A stretch of DNA of 64,000 nucleotides from Salipaludibacillus agaradhaerens (GCF_002019735.1 NZ_KV917378.1:4056869-4120868); one strand, 5' to 3'; positions 43,135-52,416 are shown, counted from the stretch's first letter. Made by a program: numbers and translations. Notes: generated by a model from the sequence alone, not told the origin.

Positions 43135-43685
43135 AGGAAGATAAGCCATTTTTGCACAAAGTGGCAGAAGGGCATGCCAATGCGATTGTTAAAATGTTTG
43201 GACTTAAGTCAGACTCGGCTTCTGACGGTTCAAGTTCCCCGAGTAAGCCAAGTTCATCCAAGCCTAAGAACTCAAACAAATCAAAGAATAAAGCGTCTGG
43301 CACAATCGCCACGATCCAGAGAACACTTAATAGTCGATATAGTTTGAGTATCTCAGTCGATAACTTGTTTGGCCCTCAGACCAAAAGGGCGCTAGTCAAA
43401 GGGCTACAAACAGAACTTAATAGACAGTTTAACCGTGGACTTACAGTTGACGGTATTTTTGGGCCTAAAACACGTAGAGCATGTGTGACAGTCCGGCAAG
43501 GGGCAAGAGGAAACATCACATGGATTCTTCAAGCTATTTTACATTGCAAAGGGACGAGCCCAGGAGCGATAGACGGGATCTTTGGATCCAAAACAAGAAG
43601 CGCCGTCCGTACTTTCCAACGACAAAATAATTTACAAGTTGATGGGATTGCAGGACCGCAGACGTTTCAGATGTTGTTTAAGTAA
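43128..43685 (+). pseudogene. Endolysin remnant: C-terminal peptidoglycan-binding half
   Basis: The frame opens after a TAG at 43125 and encodes KPFLHKVAEGHANAIVKMFG, which looks like the very end of an N-acetylmuramoyl-L-alanine amidase domain, then a Ser/Lys/Pro-rich linker (about residues 20-48) and two PG_binding_1 repeats, with SVDNLFGPQTKRAL, TVDGIFGPKTRRA, AIDGIFGSKTRSAV and QVDGIAGPQTFQ. The catalytic domain is missing and no ribosome binding site precedes the possible TTG at 43152, so it is a 5'-truncated phage lysin gene. Confidence 0.75.
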
Positions 43686-43716
43686 TAAAAAAAGCAGGGG
43701 TCTATTGCCCCTGCTT
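43685..43716 (-). terminator. Bidirectional terminator; strong for the toxin-immunity operon
   Basis: AAGCAGGGG pairs with CCCCTGCTT (9 bp). On the minus strand it is followed by TTTTTTT, ending the LXG operon. Confidence 0.8.
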
Positions 43717-43728
43717 GATAATTATCTA

Positions 43729-44037
43729 TCAATCTTCAATTTTTATTTCTTTTCCATAACTTTTTATAACCTTCATGTTCAATTCTTCAATCTCTTGAAA
43801 ATGCCAAATAAAAGTGTTTGTGATTCTATGAATTTCAAATAAAATATTTTCTACTTTTTCGACATTATCTATACTTACTGATTTAAAATTATTAAGCAAA
43901 CCTTCTAATTCATTTGACAGTGTTTTGAAGTCCTGTAAATTTTCATATTGTTCATTAATCTCTTCTTGAGAAACTACATTACTTATTGTATTAATTTTGT
44001 TAAGGGCATTTAGTACTTCTTCTAACTTCTTATCCAT
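43729..44037 (-). CDS. Candidate immunity protein for the LXG toxin
   Basis: Not recognised by family; 102 residues, acidic and helical, without signal or membrane segments. AAGGAGG is 7 bases before its ATG, and it starts 16 bases after the toxin stop on the same strand, followed by the operon terminator. This is where cognate immunity genes of LXG polymorphic toxins sit. The role is inferred from position only. Confidence 0.6.
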   Translation of the reverse strand: MDKKLEEVLNALNKINTISNVVSQEEINEQYENLQDFKTLSNELEGLLNNFKSVSIDNVEKVENILFEIHRITNTFIWHFQEIEELNMKVIKSYGKEIKIED

Positions 44038-44053
44038 TATTTAGTCCTCCTTT

Positions 44054-45655
44054 TTATCTCCATCCACGAACTACACGTCCATATGCTTTTTCAGTTTTAT
44101 CTTTATTTAATGTACCATCTAAATTTAGTACATATTTCACATTCCCTGTCTTATCTATTACTTCTAAATGGTCTTTGTGTAATGCGTCAAGATAAACTCC
44201 ATAACCTTTTTTCAGATATTGGTTATCAGTTTTCTTTTCTACCTTATAAATTGATTGTCCATCGTACTTTACTTTTGATTTTGATAAGGAGTTACTTATT
44301 GATTTTCCAAATTCCATATCAAAAAACTCATTCATATTTGAAACAGGTTTAACACTACTCTTAGAAACACTTGCACCATTATCGATACCTTTTGCTATAT
44401 CTACAATGTCATCGCCATGTTTTATGCCCCTGGCTCCATATTTAACACTGTCCGCGATAGGTCCGCCAATAACCCCAGCAGCAGCCAATGCTTGTTCCCA
44501 AGCTTCTAATTCACGTCCAGTAACCGGATCAAATCCAAATATAGCTTCAAAGCCTGACTTTACATTACTGATACCAGGTGTAAAATCTGCAGCCATAGAT
44601 ATCCCTTCAGCTGGATTATCTTTAAAGAAATCTACTGTGCCTGTCGCCAAGTTCCCCACTGTTTCAAAAGTAGCCTTAAAACCATTGTAAGTATCCAAGG
44701 CTGTTTTATCCAACCAACTCTCTTTTTTAATGGTGGCATTAGACAAAAGAATGCGACTGGAAATCATACCAAAGTCTTTAAGATATTGTTTCCCCTTTTG
44801 AAGAGCACCTGGTCCATTTTTAGTCACATCAGTATATATCTTTTCGAATTTTTCTCGGTGTTCTTGCATCTTTCTTATTTTTCTAATGCGTGCGAGAGCA
44901 TTTAAAGAAGTTCTATCAAGTACGTTGAGACGTTGCTTTGGATAGCTCCCCGTTAATTCGGCCACTTGTGATGCTCGATTTTCTAACACCTCTGTCAGCG
45001 TACCATGTGTGGGTAAATGCTGCAATTGGTCCACTGAAAAGCCTTTAACACTTAGATGACCACTATCCATGGCCCCGTGCATCTCCATTACGTACTTACT
45101 TAATGTTCGCAAGGACTCCTTGATGTACTGCAAAGAGGCTGTCCCCATGTGATCGAATTGCAGTACTTTATCAACGGTTGCGTTAGCTTCTCTTTTGGCC
45201 ACATGAATGGCCTGCTGTACATCGCTGTCATCAATAAGAGGGATAGAAATAATGTCTTGAATACTTCTTAGTGTATCATTCACCGAATCTGTTAATGACA
45301 TTGTTGTTTTACTGACGCGGTCGAGTCCATCTTGGACATCATTTTCAATGAACGCTTGATCGATGAAGCCACCTGAGGCCGGCTCTACTATGTCTAAAGA
45401 TTGTTTGATCTGCTGGAGCGTGTGCTCGTAATCATGCATGAACAGTCTGAAGAACTGAATGAATGGGATATGGCACGTGGCATAGAAATTACGAATAGCT
45501 TGACCGCCTTGGCCTCTAAACGCATCTTCTAAGTTAATGAAATTGTTAAGCGCCACTTCCACATCGCGCATTTGGTTTTCTTTCTCGTGTAGCGCCTGAA
45601 TGGTGATATCAATCGCTTCATGAACCTTATCTACATCTAATTGCTTCATACTCAT
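44054..45655 (-). CDS. LXG-domain polymorphic toxin
   Basis: About 533 residues. The N-terminal LXG domain (about 1-220; KQLDVDKVHEAIDITIQAL at the start) targets such proteins to type VII (Esx/Yuk) secretion. A middle region (330-420) holds FTPGISNVKSGFEAIFGFDP and TGRELEAWEQALAAAG, a linker typical of Bacillus LXG toxins. The last 75 residues are the variable toxin tip, with YLDALHKDHLEVIDKTGN and GTLNKDKTEKAYGR, resembling colicin E3-type cytotoxic RNase tips. AGGAAGTGAG supports ATG 45655; GTG 45670 overlaps that site. It probably kills competing bacteria. Confidence 0.85.
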   Translation of the reverse strand: MSMKQLDVDKVHEAIDITIQALHEKENQMRDVEVALNNFINLEDAFRGQGGQAIRNFYATCHIPFIQFFRLFMHDYEHTLQQIKQSLDIVEPASGGFIDQAFIENDVQDGLDRVSKTTMSLTDSVNDTLRSIQDIISIPLIDDSDVQQAIHVAKREANATVDKVLQFDHMGTASLQYIKESLRTLSKYVMEMHGAMDSGHLSVKGFSVDQLQHLPTHGTLTEVLENRASQVAELTGSYPKQRLNVLDRTSLNALARIRKIRKMQEHREKFEKIYTDVTKNGPGALQKGKQYLKDFGMISSRILLSNATIKKESWLDKTALDTYNGFKATFETVGNLATGTVDFFKDNPAEGISMAADFTPGISNVKSGFEAIFGFDPVTGRELEAWEQALAAAGVIGGPIADSVKYGARGIKHGDDIVDIAKGIDNGASVSKSSVKPVSNMNEFFDMEFGKSISNSLSKSKVKYDGQSIYKVEKKTDNQYLKKGYGVYLDALHKDHLEVIDKTGNVKYVLNLDGTLNKDKTEKAYGRVVRGWR

Positions 45656-45685
45656 AGAATAGACGCTCACTTCCTATTAAATTAT

Positions 45686-45842
45686 AAAACGAACCTTCAA
45701 TCAGTGGGAGTTTTTGTTCCTCTCCACTGATTGGTAGTTGAGTTAATCAGGACATTAGCGTCCGTTAGCTCGTACTAAAATAGATTTAGCTTTACTCTCT
45801 ATTATGTGGTGGGAGGTTTACGGACGGTTATCTGTGATAAAT
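45686..45842 (-). repeat. Dispersed intergenic repeat, copy E (reverse, full length)
   Basis: The reverse strand runs from TTTATCACAGATAACCG to CCACTGATTGAAGGTTCG and TTTTATAA, matching copy C (14588). The 3' hairpin is perfect here: CAATCAGTGG with CCACTGATTG. It lies immediately upstream of the LXG gene, inside the element. A small minus-strand hairpin with a T-run (45845-45866) borders it; the rest of the gap to 45994 shows nothing. Confidence 0.75.
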
Positions 45843-45993
45843 GAAAAAAAGCGTGATAGGCACGCCTCTATACATAATAATGGAAATAGATTTAAGGTTA
45901 AATAAGGAAATAGACGTATTTTTCAGAAGTTATAGGATGTGGCTGTAAATGAAAAGTCAGATGATATAGGTCCTTAGTCATTCATCTATAGAT

Positions 45994-46027
45994 GAAAATA
46001 AAAGACTAGCACATCAATAGGCTAGTC
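45994..46027 (-). terminator. Terminator of the 68-codon minus-strand gene
   Basis: GACTAGC pairs with GCTAGTC; on the minus strand TTTTATTTT follows. Confidence 0.65.
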
Positions 46028-46053
46028 ACGATAGTCTCTCGGTAGGCTTAAAG

Positions 46054-46260
46054 TTACGCTTTCTCCCTCAACACCACGTCCTTACTTTTATCTTTATCCC
46101 ACCAAATGAGCTTCTTATCTACAAGGGCCGCTAGTACCGCGTCCAATTCTTTGGGAGTTTTACCTGTGAATTTAAGTATGTTGTTATATTTAGTGTGCTG
46201 GCCTTTGACATGCTTATGATTGAATACGATACGGTACACTTTACGTTCTGCGTCTGTCAT
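46054..46260 (-). CDS. Small unknown protein, winged-helix-like
   Basis: 68 residues from the ATG at 46258-46260, which has GAGGTGA 5 bases upstream; the frame continues to 46311 without support. ERKVYRIVFNHKH, then YNNILKFTGKTPKELDAVLA and LVDKKLIWWDKDKS look like a small winged helix, such as a DNA-binding regulator, but no family is recognised. Single gene with its own terminator. Confidence 0.55.
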   Translation of the reverse strand: MTDAERKVYRIVFNHKHVKGQHTKYNNILKFTGKTPKELDAVLAALVDKKLIWWDKDKSKDVVLREKA

Positions 46261-46366
46261 GGGTGTCACCTCGCTAATATTTAAAATACAAACAAACGTT
46301 TCCTTCGTCAAATGGTTATTGTTACCTATATAGGTAGCGTGTAGAATAGGAGGAAAGGAGGTGAGT

Positions 46367-46789
46367 ATGAAGTATTTATATTTTATTTTAATGGGAGTTT
46401 TACTGGTAGGTTGTGCAGAAACTGATGTAGACGCAAATGAGAATGGTAGTAGTGATGACAGCTTTTTAACAAGAGAGATGCAAAATGACTTTTATGAAGA
46501 TGCAAGGCAGATAAAACGAATCATTGATACTGCCTTTAAAGAGGAAAGGCAGTTAGATCATGATGAACAGATTCTTTTTGACAGATTTGATAATAAATAT
46601 GACTCAAGCGATTTGACTTTTTATGAAGATGACGTTTACCACTATCTATCTATGATTCGGATATACTTGAACAGATCTGTGCGAGATGACCCTCAATTGG
46701 ATAGCGAGGAAACTTATGCCGATATGTACTTGGATGGATTGGGGCGGATTAAAGATATATTAGATCAGGCAGAAGTCGTCCAGGATTAA
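46367..46789 (+). CDS. Predicted lipoprotein of unknown function
   Basis: About 140 residues. The N-terminal signal ends in the lipobox VLLVGCAE, with the lipidated cysteine at about residue 16, then an acidic, helical body. AAGGAGGTGA precedes ATG 46367; a GTG at 46361 lies inside that binding site. No family recognised. Last gene of the element, followed by a terminator and the right repeat. Small lipoproteins beside phage or toxin cargo can act in exclusion or immunity, but nothing shows that here. Confidence 0.65.
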   Translation: MKYLYFILMGVLLVGCAETDVDANENGSSDDSFLTREMQNDFYEDARQIKRIIDTAFKEERQLDHDEQILFDRFDNKYDSSDLTFYEDDVYHYLSMIRIYLNRSVRDDPQLDSEETYADMYLDGLGRIKDILDQAEVVQD

Positions 46790-46791
46790 AA

Positions 46792-46823
46792 AACAGCAGC
46801 TGTTTTTATATAGCTGCTGTTAT
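46792..46823 (+). terminator. Terminator after the lipoprotein gene
   Basis: AACAGCAGCT pairs with AGCTGCTGTT (10 bp). Confidence 0.65.
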
Positions 46824-46909
46824 ACACTAAAAATATATTTTACACATATTTTACACAAGATAAGGTTAAAGCCTTACAAAATAAGCGAGTTTCTACTATT
46901 ATATATGTC

Positions 46910-47017
46910 CTCCTGGGACGCCATTTAAAACATCGTAAACCCTTGGTATATAAGGGTTTTTATTTTTGGTTAATATATGTTAAATCGGTAATTATCATAA
47001 AATGGGGTCGGATTGGG
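46910..47017 (+). repeat. attR: right 108-bp direct repeat
   Basis: Identical to 39148-39255, including the last 14 bases of tRNA-Arg, the tRNA terminator (46937-46967) and the last codons of the integrase in reverse. Identity ends at GGATTGGG; the flanking bases differ. Confidence 0.9.
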
Positions 47018-47234
47018 TGGGCATTTTCTGTCTCTTTTTTAGTGAAATATCGTTGTTTTTAATTTAGTATGTTGCATGATGAAAGGCCAGAATAAATATC
47101 ATTTCCTTTGTGCTAAAGGTAGTCGCTCTCCGCACGCCCCATCTATCAATCAGTTTTCTTAATAAAAGAACATAGTGTAAAAATGTTAGTAAGTAATAGA
47201 ACAAGTTCATACGATCCGAATGGAGGTCCTTATT

Positions 47235-47900
47235 ATGGCGTTAAGGGAATATTTAAATACATTTTTTCCAGGGTTATGTTTACAACCAAGCCTTTTTAAG
47301 CAATGGGGTGTAGGCATTCATTTTGAACTAGGAGAAGGGATATATCAGTTTAAAGATGACAATAGACTAAACATTGATAGGTTTGAAAGAGTTTATTATC
47401 AAGCGTTATCTCTTTTTAATGACCTTTTTTCTGAAGAAGATGACATTTATCTCGTCACAAATGTTTATCTTTACAACAGGAGTAGAAAAAAGATAAAATC
47501 AACAAAGGTGTATGACCACTTCCTCAAAAATAAACAGCTTAAATTTAAATTAAGGCAGGAGACTTTACCATTTGTTTTAAGTGATGAAGATACAGAAGAG
47601 TACAACACAACGCAGTTTTACCTAAAGTGCAAAAAGCAAGATTTAGATTACTTTTTACTCATTAAAGCGGCTTGTAATGAAGATTTCCCGTTGAGTCCCA
47701 AATTTGGCCAGAAGAACGGATCCTATTATCCAGATGTATTTTTCATAAATATTTCTAAGAATCTTATCTTCTTCATTTATGATGATAGAGGCTGCGAAGT
47801 TATTGCGAATAAAAAAGAGGCCTTATTACCGTTATATAAAGAGTATAATCGCTGGATTCCTGAATATGACCGAGAACAGATAGACCAAAATTTTCAATAA
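47235..47900 (+). CDS. DUF3885 domain protein
   Basis: 221 residues, soluble. The C-terminal portion IYDDRGCEVIANKKEALLPL followed by YKEYNRWIPEYDRE is the DUF3885 signature, with an upstream FINISKNLIFF. Function unknown; the family is scattered in Bacillaceae. GGAGGT precedes ATG 47235; an in-frame ATG at 47220 lacks a binding site. It lies just outside the right repeat and has its own terminator. Confidence 0.8.
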   Translation: MALREYLNTFFPGLCLQPSLFKQWGVGIHFELGEGIYQFKDDNRLNIDRFERVYYQALSLFNDLFSEEDDIYLVTNVYLYNRSRKKIKSTKVYDHFLKNKQLKFKLRQETLPFVLSDEDTEEYNTTQFYLKCKKQDLDYFLLIKAACNEDFPLSPKFGQKNGSYYPDVFFINISKNLIFFIYDDRGCEVIANKKEALLPLYKEYNRWIPEYDREQIDQNFQ

Positions 47901-48008
47901 AAAACTTGAATCAACGTTACTTGATACTTAGTGGACTTATACATGTACTTTTGGATAAATTGTTCGTTTTTGGAGTATGAATAATGCCAATTAAGTTATT
48001 TTTAAGAG

Positions 48009-48041
48009 GACGTTTCACAAATGATGGTGAGCGTCTTTTTT
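48009..48041 (+). terminator. Terminator after the DUF3885 gene
   Basis: GACGTTTCAC pairs imperfectly with GTGAGCGTC, followed by TTTTTT. The 300 bases onward to the tetR promoter hold no gene. Confidence 0.6.
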
Positions 48042-48349
48042 AGTGAGTATCCGTCAAAACTGACTTTCCCACAACCTGTAAAACTATTTGATTAGGATTT
48101 TTACTCATGAAGTGCAGTGTTTATTATGATACACCTAAATTTTCCTGGACTTTAATTATTAGTCAGACATTTTCTGTGTTGGACGACCTGGTTATAGATG
48201 ACATTGAAATTTCTACTAATTTATCCTGCTAATCTTTTCCTCTTATAATCATATTTTTCTAATTTGTAAATTTTAGTTATAGAATAGCAATAAGCATACA
48301 CCATACACCATACATTTATGATGATCGCGACTTTCGTTTATCTAAAGTA

Positions 48350-48378
48350 TTGACCACGCTGGTCACTCGTGATATATT
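48350..48378 (+). promoter_or_regulatory. Sigma-A promoter of the tetR-ABC operon
   Basis: TTGACC (48350-48355), 17 bases, TATATT (48373-48378), 50 bases before the tetR start. Confidence 0.7.
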
Positions 48379-48397
48379 TAAATGACCACATTGGTCA
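48351..48397 (+). promoter_or_regulatory. Double TetR-type operator
   Basis: Two palindromes of the form TGACCA-N3-TGGTCA, at 48351-48365 (N3 = CGC) and 48383-48397 (N3 = CAT), centred 32 bp apart, or three helical turns. The first overlaps the -35, the second the transcription start. Likely bound by the adjacent repressor. Confidence 0.7.
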
Positions 48398-48427
48398 ACG
48401 AAGTTTTAGAAAGGAGCAGATGTATTT

Positions 48428-49039
48428 GTGTACACAAAATTTTATAGTCTTCCGTTAGAGAAACAAGAGCGTATTATCAATGCTGCTATTAATGAATTTG
48501 TAAAAAATGGCTATGATAAAGCGTCTACGAATGATATTGTCCGTGGGGCAGAGATTTCTAAAGGTTCCCTATTTAACTATTTTAATAATAAAAAAGATTT
48601 GTATTTATTTTTGCTTGAATATGCGACAGGTATTGTTGATGACATTTATCAAGAAATTGATTTTAATGAAACCGATATTTTTAAGCGAATGGGGCAAATT
48701 GGTAGGGTTAAGTTAAATATTCAAAGAAAATTCCCACAAGTGTTTAATTTTTGGTTTTCTGTCGTTAATGAGAAGTCTGCTGAAGTCAAAGCTGAAATTC
48801 AGGAAAAACAAGATAACATCCTTAAAGAAGGATTTGAAAGGATTTACGAAAATATAGACTATTCAAAGTTTCGCCAAGGTCTTGATATTGAAAAAGCAAT
48901 TAATATCCTAAATTGGACGATGGTCGGCTTTTCTGAAAAATTAAAAAATGACATATCTTCTATTGAAGAAGTAAGTGATGAAGCTCTCAAAGAGTGGGAT
49001 AGTTATTCGGAGTTGTTGAAACATAGTTTTTACAGATAA
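48428..49039 (+). CDS. TetR-family repressor of the ABC exporter
   Basis: 203 residues. N-terminal TetR helix-turn-helix: RIINAAINEFVKNGYDKAST, then IVRGAEISKGSLFNYFNNKK, and a helical ligand domain. GTG start with AAAGGAG 11 bases upstream. It is the first gene of a three-gene unit, 15 bases before the ATPase gene, with paired palindromic operators in the promoter. It probably senses the compound the exporter removes; the ligand is unknown. Confidence 0.88.
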   Translation: MYTKFYSLPLEKQERIINAAINEFVKNGYDKASTNDIVRGAEISKGSLFNYFNNKKDLYLFLLEYATGIVDDIYQEIDFNETDIFKRMGQIGRVKLNIQRKFPQVFNFWFSVVNEKSAEVKAEIQEKQDNILKEGFERIYENIDYSKFRQGLDIEKAINILNWTMVGFSEKLKNDISSIEEVSDEALKEWDSYSELLKHSFYR

Positions 49040-49054
49040 AAGGAGGGGACAACG

Positions 49055-49972
49055 ATGAGCTTGTTAGAAGTTAAAAATCTCAAGAAACGATTTGGCACGT
49101 TTACCGCTTTAGAAAATGTCAATCTGGAAGTTAATCATGGGGAAGTGTTTGGATTTATTGGTCCGAATGGTGCAGGGAAATCAACGACGATCCGGGTTTT
49201 GCTCGGTATTTTAAAGGCAACTGAAGGACAGGTGCGGCTGTTTGGTAAGGATGCTTGGAATGATGCGGTGGACATTCATAAGCGAATCGCCTATGTTCCT
49301 GGTGATGTGAATTTATGGCCAAATTTAACCGGTGGAGAAGTTATTGACTTATTTGTGAAATTAAGAGGAACGAACCACAAAAGTAGGCGTGATGAACTAA
49401 TAAAAAAATTTGATTTAGACCCCTCGAAAAAATGTCGTACCTACTCTAAAGGAAACCGGCAAAAAGTAGCATTAATAGCCGCCTTTTCGTCAGAAGCGGA
49501 CTTATATATTTTGGATGAGCCAACGTCTGGTCTAGATCCGCTCATGGAACAAATTTTTCAAGAATGTGTGAAAGATGTTAAGGAGCAAGGGAAAAGTGTC
49601 CTGTTGTCTAGCCATATTCTTTCAGAGGTAGAAAAGTTATGTGATAAAGTAGCGATTATTCGTGATGGTCGTATTATCGAAACAGGGACGCTAACTGAAT
49701 TGCGTCACTTGACACGTACAAATGTCCTCGTAGAGACAAAGCAACCGATTACGGACCTAAGTCAATTAAATGGGGTGCATGAGATAGAAGAGACTGATCA
49801 AGGGCTGGCATTTCAAATAGACACGGAAGAAATGGACAATGTGATGAGGCATATTAGTGAATTTGGAATTGTTAAACTTGAAAGCTCTCCACCGACATTG
49901 GAAGATTTGTTTATGCGTCATTATGAAAAGGCAGACAATATAACAGAATCAGGAGTGGGAGGTACAAATTAA
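49055..49972 (+). CDS. ABC exporter ATP-binding protein
   Basis: 305 residues. Walker A GPNGAGKST (about residue 37), Q-loop region, a signature that reads YSKGNRQKVALI (SKGN instead of the usual SGGQ, as in several DrrA/BcrA-type exporters), Walker B DLYILDEPTSGLD and the switch histidine in LLSSHIL. A C-terminal extension (about 215-305) resembles the regulatory domain of antibiotic exporters. It overlaps the permease start by one base (TAATG). Confidence 0.92.
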   Translation: MSLLEVKNLKKRFGTFTALENVNLEVNHGEVFGFIGPNGAGKSTTIRVLLGILKATEGQVRLFGKDAWNDAVDIHKRIAYVPGDVNLWPNLTGGEVIDLFVKLRGTNHKSRRDELIKKFDLDPSKKCRTYSKGNRQKVALIAAFSSEADLYILDEPTSGLDPLMEQIFQECVKDVKEQGKSVLLSSHILSEVEKLCDKVAIIRDGRIIETGTLTELRHLTRTNVLVETKQPITDLSQLNGVHEIEETDQGLAFQIDTEEMDNVMRHISEFGIVKLESSPPTLEDLFMRHYEKADNITESGVGGTN

Positions 49973-51576
49973 TGGCTCAGAAAATTATTGCTAAAACGGG
50001 TCATCTTTCACGATTTATTCTCCGGTTAGACAGGTTAAGGATTCCACTATGGTTAATCGGATTAACGGTCTTCACTTTAATTATTCCTCCTGCTTTTGAT
50101 AATTTATACGAGACGCAGCAAGAGAGAGAGGCTATTACAGACACGATGGCCAATCCTGCCATGACAGCGATGTTAGGCCCTGGTAACCTAGAAAACTATA
50201 CCCTCGGTGCCATGATGACTCATCAAATGTTACTAATGACCGCCGTTATTGTTGGTTTAATGAGTATATTAGTCGTGGCGCGTCATACAAGAGCCGATGA
50301 AGAAGAGGGAAGAATTGAGATGATACATTCGCTTCCTGTAGGACGTCTTTCTTACTTAAATGCTTCCTTACTTGTCATCATTGGGACGAGTTTAATATTA
50401 GCATTGCTCGTTGGCTTTGGCTTAACTGCTCTTGGAATAGAAAGTATGAATATAGAAGGATCTTTACTTTATGGTGCTGCTTTAGGAGGGACGGGGCTGG
50501 TTTTTGCTGGGGTGACTGCTGTCTCGGCACAGCTTTCTGGAAGTTCGCGTGGTACGATCGGCTTGTCACTTGCTGTCTTATTAATTGCTTATCTGTTTCG
50601 ATCGATTACAGATGTGAGTAACGATACGTTATCTTGGCTTTCACCTTTAGGGTGGGTGTCCAAAACGGACGCCTACTCTGAAAACCATTGGGGACCGATT
50701 ATATTAATGCTTGTCCTTTCTATCATTTTATATGTCTTAGCTAATTATTTAAATAGCATCCGCGATTTAGAGCAGGGGTTTTTACCTGCGAAATCAGGGA
50801 GAAGACGTGCTTCACACTTTTTACAGAGTCCTCTAGGTCTTGCCCTTAGACTACAACGAACGGGGATGATAGCATGGGCAATTGGTTTATTTGTTCTCGG
50901 GGCTTCTTATGGTTCCATATTCGGAGATTTGGAATCATTTATAGAAGGGAATGACATGTATGAAAACATGTTGGTTCAAGTCGAGGGGATCTCAATAGTC
51001 GAGCAATTTCTACCAACGCTAATGATTGTTATCGCATTAATAGCAACGGTACCGCCTTTAATGGCGATAAATAAACTTCGTGGAGAAGAGAAAAAAGGTC
51101 GTTCTGACCATTTATTAGCAAGAGCGGTCTCACGGATTAGACTTATGGGTGGCTATTTGGTTCTATCATTAGTGAATGGATTTGTCATGCTTTCCGTAAG
51201 TACGTTTGGCTTGTGGGCTGCTGGAGCAGCGGTTATGGACGAAGGGCTTGAATTTACTATGGTTTACAGAGCAGGAATAGTCTTTTATCCTGCGATGATT
51301 GTCATGATCGGTCTTGCTGTACTTTTGATAGGGTGTCTGCCAAAGCTGACACAAGTGACTTGGATTTACCTTTTATATTCCTTTATTGTTGTGTATTTAG
51401 GCCAAATGTTCCAATTCCCAGATTGGGTAGCTCAATTAACGCCATTTGGGCATATTCAAAAAGTTCCTATTGAAGATGCCTCATTTTTGACGCTCTTTAT
51501 CTTGAGTGTTATTGCAGTAGTAGTCATCATGATAGGCTTCATAGGTTATAGAAAACGGGATATGGAAAGTAACTAA
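49972..51576 (+). CDS. ABC exporter permease, two-domain ABC-2 type
   Basis: 534 residues with about twelve hydrophobic segments in two homologous halves (1-275 and 285-530), like LanT-independent polyketide or antibiotic exporter permeases. Each half has a conserved arginine motif before a helix: HTRADEEEGRIEMIHSLPVG and KLRGEEKKGRSDHLLARAVS. A single polypeptide can therefore supply both membrane domains. Function as a drug or peptide exporter is inferred from family and from the TetR repressor. Confidence 0.88.
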   Translation: MAQKIIAKTGHLSRFILRLDRLRIPLWLIGLTVFTLIIPPAFDNLYETQQEREAITDTMANPAMTAMLGPGNLENYTLGAMMTHQMLLMTAVIVGLMSILVVARHTRADEEEGRIEMIHSLPVGRLSYLNASLLVIIGTSLILALLVGFGLTALGIESMNIEGSLLYGAALGGTGLVFAGVTAVSAQLSGSSRGTIGLSLAVLLIAYLFRSITDVSNDTLSWLSPLGWVSKTDAYSENHWGPIILMLVLSIILYVLANYLNSIRDLEQGFLPAKSGRRRASHFLQSPLGLALRLQRTGMIAWAIGLFVLGASYGSIFGDLESFIEGNDMYENMLVQVEGISIVEQFLPTLMIVIALIATVPPLMAINKLRGEEKKGRSDHLLARAVSRIRLMGGYLVLSLVNGFVMLSVSTFGLWAAGAAVMDEGLEFTMVYRAGIVFYPAMIVMIGLAVLLIGCLPKLTQVTWIYLLYSFIVVYLGQMFQFPDWVAQLTPFGHIQKVPIEDASFLTLFILSVIAVVVIMIGFIGYRKRDMESN

Positions 51577-51582
51577 AAAGGA

Positions 51583-51621
51583 GAGTCTCTAGTCATTTTA
51601 GTGAAAGACTAGAGGCTCTTT
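51583..51621 (+). terminator. Terminator after the ABC exporter
   Basis: GAG(T)CTCTAGTC pairs with GACTAGAG(G)CTC, then TTT. Confidence 0.75.
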
Positions 51622-52401
51622 ACTATTCAAATTTAAAATGGACAAACGAGGTATGCTGTCCACAGAATAGTCCCCAAGCTGAACGCTACAGCTTTAAAAG
51701 TAAGGTATTGTCTTAAACTAATAAATCATTCTAGTTAAAATAAAAAACATTAATACTTGCCAGTGTGTTTTAGGCGATAGATGGCTTTGTGGGGGAAAAC
51801 CATTCAAAGCTATTTTTTGTGAAATGAAGTTTTCACTTTGGCAGGTAGCTCATCAATCGGAAAAAGCATGGATGAATTGTTGAATTAAATGACACTTATA
51901 AGAATCAGCTTGTACGACAAAACACCATGGCAAAGCATCTGTTTTTAAATACTGATTAAAATGTGGTAGTTAAGTTCAACCATTTTGTATAGTCATAGTT
52001 CAGAATAAAGTGTCAATAGTTGAATAACGAATGTGGTCTTCACTTCAGACGGACGAAATATTATTCGTGTTATTGCTTTAAAAACAGTATTATCAAATTC
52101 ACTCATAGGTCAAATTAATTTCTATCAGAATCACATAGTGAAATATATAGCTCAATTCTTTTTACTTTCAGCCTCGATTCTCCAATCTCCAAATCTGTAC
52201 CCCAAAAAAACTCATTTTCAGTCTTGCAGCCTTTGATGCCATGACAGCAGATAAAATAGACATAATGAGTTTAAAAATTAACTCTTTCACTCTAATAAGC
52301 TCTGATATGATAAAGAAACTATTGTCGAAATAAGTCGGCCTCATATGTAACAAATAGATTGTTCATCACAATGATGCACAATTTAGGGGCGAATATATGT
52401 G
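51622..52401. other. Long gap without a supported gene
   Basis: About 780 AT-rich bases between the exporter terminator and the PTS regulator. Only short frames without ribosome binding sites are seen. It may contain decayed coding sequence, but I recognise none. Confidence 0.5.
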
Positions 52402-52416
52402 ATGAAAACGCATACA
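52402..52416 (+). promoter_or_regulatory. cre site upstream of the pentitol PTS regulator
   Basis: ATGAAAACGCATACA matches the CcpA consensus WTGNAANCGNWNNCW at every fixed position, 63 bases before the first gene. It predicts catabolite repression of the operon. Confidence 0.6.

Noticed and set aside
44083-44690. Two + strand open frames (89 and 94 codons) opposite the LXG toxin gene
   Set aside because: They lie wholly within the toxin gene on the other strand, have no ribosome binding sites and no recognisable protein features.
52168-52353. 61-codon minus-strand frame before the PTS regulator
   Set aside because: No ribosome binding site, no recognised similarity and unsuitable composition; treated as non-coding.
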